This document shows positions 41,661 through 41,678 of a stretch of 41,678 bases of DNA, piece after piece; positions within the stretch are counted from its first letter, which is position 1; each line of letters begins with the position of its first letter. Below the pieces are notes generated by a model. That model ran no database searches, had not been told where the DNA came from, and saw only the letters and a program-made list of their open reading frames with translations. This stretch comes from Bryobacterales bacterium (lineage in GTDB: Bacteria > Acidobacteriota > Terriglobia > Bryobacterales > Bryobacteraceae), in the NCBI GenBank assembly GCA_020847895.1, contig JADLBG010000068.1:1-41678 (forward strand), given 5' to 3'. The position numbers were made by a program, and so were the translations under genes.

Positions 41661-41666
41661 AATATA
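41661..41666 (-). promoter_or_regulatory. -10 box TATATT of the YceI-pirin unit
   Basis: TATATT on the minus strand, with TGTT-CA-AACA just upstream at the window edge (41678-41669), a small dyad that may be part of an operator. The -35 lies outside the window. Confidence 0.4.
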
Positions 41667-41678
41667 CTTGTTTGAACA

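Noticed and set aside
1-41678. tRNA, rRNA, CRISPR arrays, insertion sequences or attachment sites
   Set aside because: I saw no cloverleaf with conserved loop bases, spaced direct repeats, transposase motifs or terminal inverted repeats; a covariance-model scan would be needed to exclude small RNAs.

Overview
The window reads as a chromosomal segment of a high-GC Gram-negative soil bacterium, most likely an acidobacterium of the Solibacter/Bryobacter type. This is inferred from gene content: two Oar-like outer-membrane receptors with an N-terminal carboxypeptidase-regulatory domain, DUF362, DUF4091, DUF4159 and DUF3604 proteins, many small secreted enzymes with Tat leaders (RRxF), a quinol-type NO reductase, and the N-terminal stub of an acidobacterial-style Ser/Thr kinase. 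No rRNA, tRNA, CRISPR array or insertion sequence was recognised.

Layout. 148-7614 (minus): an XRE antitoxin stub, a Tat-exported PIG-L deacetylase, a propeller/PHP-like (DUF3604) secreted protein, a second secreted propeller protein, a signal-less NlpC/P60-like protein, a lipoprotein and a small hypothetical. 7629-9494: gene graveyard. A frameshifted sulfatase remnant and a tannase/feruloyl-esterase remnant flank a vapBC toxin-antitoxin pair whose toxin has lost its first catalytic Asp. 9495-14194 (plus): SH3 lipoprotein, signal-less amidase with a peptidoglycan-binding tail, and two overlapping DUF362 genes. 14191-19278 (minus): one 1,695-residue protein that joins an intact alpha/beta hydrolase, a second hydrolase lacking only its serine, an uncharacterised middle, a caspase-like CHAT protease and a helical TPR-like tail. 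19343-21404: a 2-hydroxyacid dehydrogenase and a membrane acyltransferase. 21428-28676 (plus): qNOR behind a CRP/FNR-type site, then a tight run of M81 metallopeptidase, enolase-superfamily dehydratase, MFS transporter and esterase, which looks like a catabolic unit for an acid-sugar-like or peptide-like substrate. 28673-31526 (minus, with one plus-strand kinase stub): GNAT, DegT aminotransferase, DUF4159. 31700-40043: two large receptors facing each other tail to tail, the second having lost its natural stop, preceded by a DUF4091 protein. 40096-41611 (minus): pirin and YceI.

How they work together. Most of the window serves the cell envelope and scavenging of plant- or polymer-derived compounds: receptors, esterase, dehydratase, deacetylase, decayed sulfatase and tannase. 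The most novel item is the giant CHAT/hydrolase protein. It has no signal peptide and no obvious partner gene, and it has the makings of a self-contained protease-lipase effector. Several genes have a TAnnnT box about 6-9 bases before the start codon and no Shine-Dalgarno sequence, which suggests leaderless mRNAs alongside SD-led genes.
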